DNA from: Spirochaetaceae bacterium
GTDB taxonomy: Bacteria; Spirochaetota; Leptospiria; Leptospirales; Leptonemataceae
Reading direction: 5' to 3'
DNA: 64,000 nt
NCBI GenBank assembly: GCA_002729885.1
Contig: PBUB01000035.1
Span: forward strand, 1-64,000
Within the stretch, counting starts at the first letter, position 1. Each line of letters opens with the position of its first letter. A program made the translations under genes and the position numbers. Shown in pieces: positions 63,478-64,000 of the stretch. Below the pieces are notes generated by a model, which was not told the DNA's origin, made no database searches, and worked only from the letters and a program-made list of their open reading frames with translations.

Positions 63478-63645
63478 GGATTTGATCAGGGTACCGGAAC
63501 CGTTCATAATATTGCTATCGGCACCTGAAGAAAAAGGTTCACGGCGAGCCCGGTTTTTGATCCAAAAAAGATCATTCAAGGGACCTCTAACGGACATCCA
63601 CCGGATTATGTCGCATTCCGACAGATGCAGCCCGCGAATGGCTGT
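63478..63645. other. 5' region of the OmpA-like gene, no separate gene seen
   Basis: 168 bases between the favoured start of the OmpA-like gene and the first 53-bp repeat. It holds the 40 extra in-frame codons of the longer forms of that gene and no other recognisable element. Confidence 0.5.
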
Positions 63646-63790
63646 GGTGCAGATTTGCCGGTTCCCTCGGGCAAAGGCGAACCGATCAGATCCGCTCCGG
63701 TGCAGATTTGCGCGCCCCCCCGGGCAATGGCGAACCGATCAGATCCGCTCCGGTACAGATTTGCTCGCACCCCCGGGCAAAGGCGAACCG
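63646..63790. repeat. 53-bp tandem direct repeat, about 2.7 copies, upstream of rnpB
   Basis: Copies begin GGTGCAGATTTGC at 63646, 63699 and (as GGTACAGATTTGC) 63752, exactly 53 bases apart; shared parts include GGGCAAAGGCGAACCGATC and AGATCCGCTCCG. The third copy diverges after about 39 bases. Next, GGGGCCCGT occurs twice in tandem (63793-63801, 63802-63810). The run ends about 35-50 bases before rnpB and could contain its promoter or regulate it. Confidence 0.9.
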
Positions 63791-63844
63791 GCGGGGCCCG
63801 TGGGGCCCGTGGCTTTTCTGATTTTCAGTCGGCCGGGGCCTGGC

Positions 63845-64000
63845 TTTCTTGGCCCGGGGATGCACTGCATCGTCGCGCGGCCCGCAAGGGAGTGAGGAAA
63901 GTCCGGACACCGCAGGGCAGAAGACCGGGTAATTCCCGGGAGCCGGGTTGGAGACGATCCGGCTACGGAAAGTGCCACAGAAAAGATACCGCCTGGTTTG
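63845..64000 (+). ncRNA. rnpB: RNase P RNA (5' part), truncated by window edge
   Basis: The RNA component of RNase P, which trims pre-tRNA 5' ends. The universal P4 5' strand and surrounding block GAGGAAAGTCCGGAC begins at 63894, followed by the CAGGGCAG segment (63913-63920), the P-loop type GGGTAATTCCCGG and GCCACAGAAAAGATACCGCC (the ACAGA/ACCGCC conserved block). These fit bacterial type A. The 5' end is estimated from the position of P1-P3, and the 3' half, with the other P4 strand, lies beyond the window. Confidence 0.9.

Noticed and set aside
1..64000. tRNA genes, insertion sequences, prophage genes
   Set aside because: I looked for TPsiC-type arms, transposase motifs and phage structural motifs between genes and saw none.

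Overview
The window looks like a chromosomal segment from a spirochaete of the order Leptospirales, or a close relative with a moderate GC content (Leptonema/Turneriella-like rather than a low-GC Leptospira). This is inferred, not proven. The reasons are gene content and architecture: many lipoproteins with lax lipoboxes, a 7TM-SpoIIE phosphatase, an AraC regulator with a membrane-embedded N-terminus, an NADase-type glycan-binding (F5/8-like) secreted protein, a TIGR03960-type radical SAM protein, KorAB, and a crotonyl-CoA carboxylase/reductase. Coding density is high, and I see no tRNA, insertion sequence, prophage or CRISPR array.

Layout. 1-2.3 kb: the 3' end of heme O synthase (ctaB) and an SLC13 carrier. 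2.3-3.1 kb: a structured, attC-like intergenic element and an FMN reductase. 3.2-7.4 kb: a large lipoprotein, an exported-looking methyltransferase and a secreted protein. 7.8-9.8 kb: a metallo-beta-lactamase-fold protein coupled to a short-chain dehydrogenase. 9.9-15.4 kb: a GT-C glycosyltransferase, and a membrane AraC regulator divergent from a 7TM-SpoIIE-TPR phosphatase. 15.6-19.3 kb: glycan-binding protein, alpha/beta hydrolase, lipoprotein and SfsA. 19.5-22.4 kb: korAB. 22.4-23.9 kb: a compact two-gene operon of speD and a SET-domain protein fused to a second SpeD-like domain, with a terminator on each side. 24-31.2 kb: a PAS-GGDEF-EAL protein, GNAT and TrpF, an unknown protein with a LACC1-type protein and an SspB-like protein, TrpC with a STAS protein. 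31.3-34.1 kb: DNA polymerase I. 34.2-36.3 kb: a matrixin-like protease operon. 36.4-42 kb: a DUF389 membrane protein, an SLC12-like transporter, a 20-unit heptanucleotide array and a TPM-domain protein. 42-49.2 kb: a UvrD-like helicase, SSB, a TIGR03960 radical SAM protein, a response regulator, LeuB and an AHSA1 protein. 49.4-56.2 kb: Dgt, lipoproteins, a response regulator, an MsbA-like exporter and Ccr. 56.3-60.2 kb: an HD-GYP-like protein overlapping an 824-residue protein of unknown family. 60.3-63.6 kb: a CoA-transferase and an OmpA/PD40 protein. The window ends with 53-bp tandem repeats just upstream of the start of rnpB, which is cut by the window edge.

Most of the window is housekeeping metabolism and cell-envelope genes in short operons. 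The strongest candidate for something little described is the speD/SET-SpeD operon. The fused second SpeD domain keeps the Ser/His/Cys spacing of a self-processing pyruvoyl enzyme, and speD itself has a leader with three consecutive inverted repeats, the last of which runs into the Shine-Dalgarno. Next are the HD-GYP-like/824-residue gene pair, the telomere-like heptamer array, and the repeats before rnpB.
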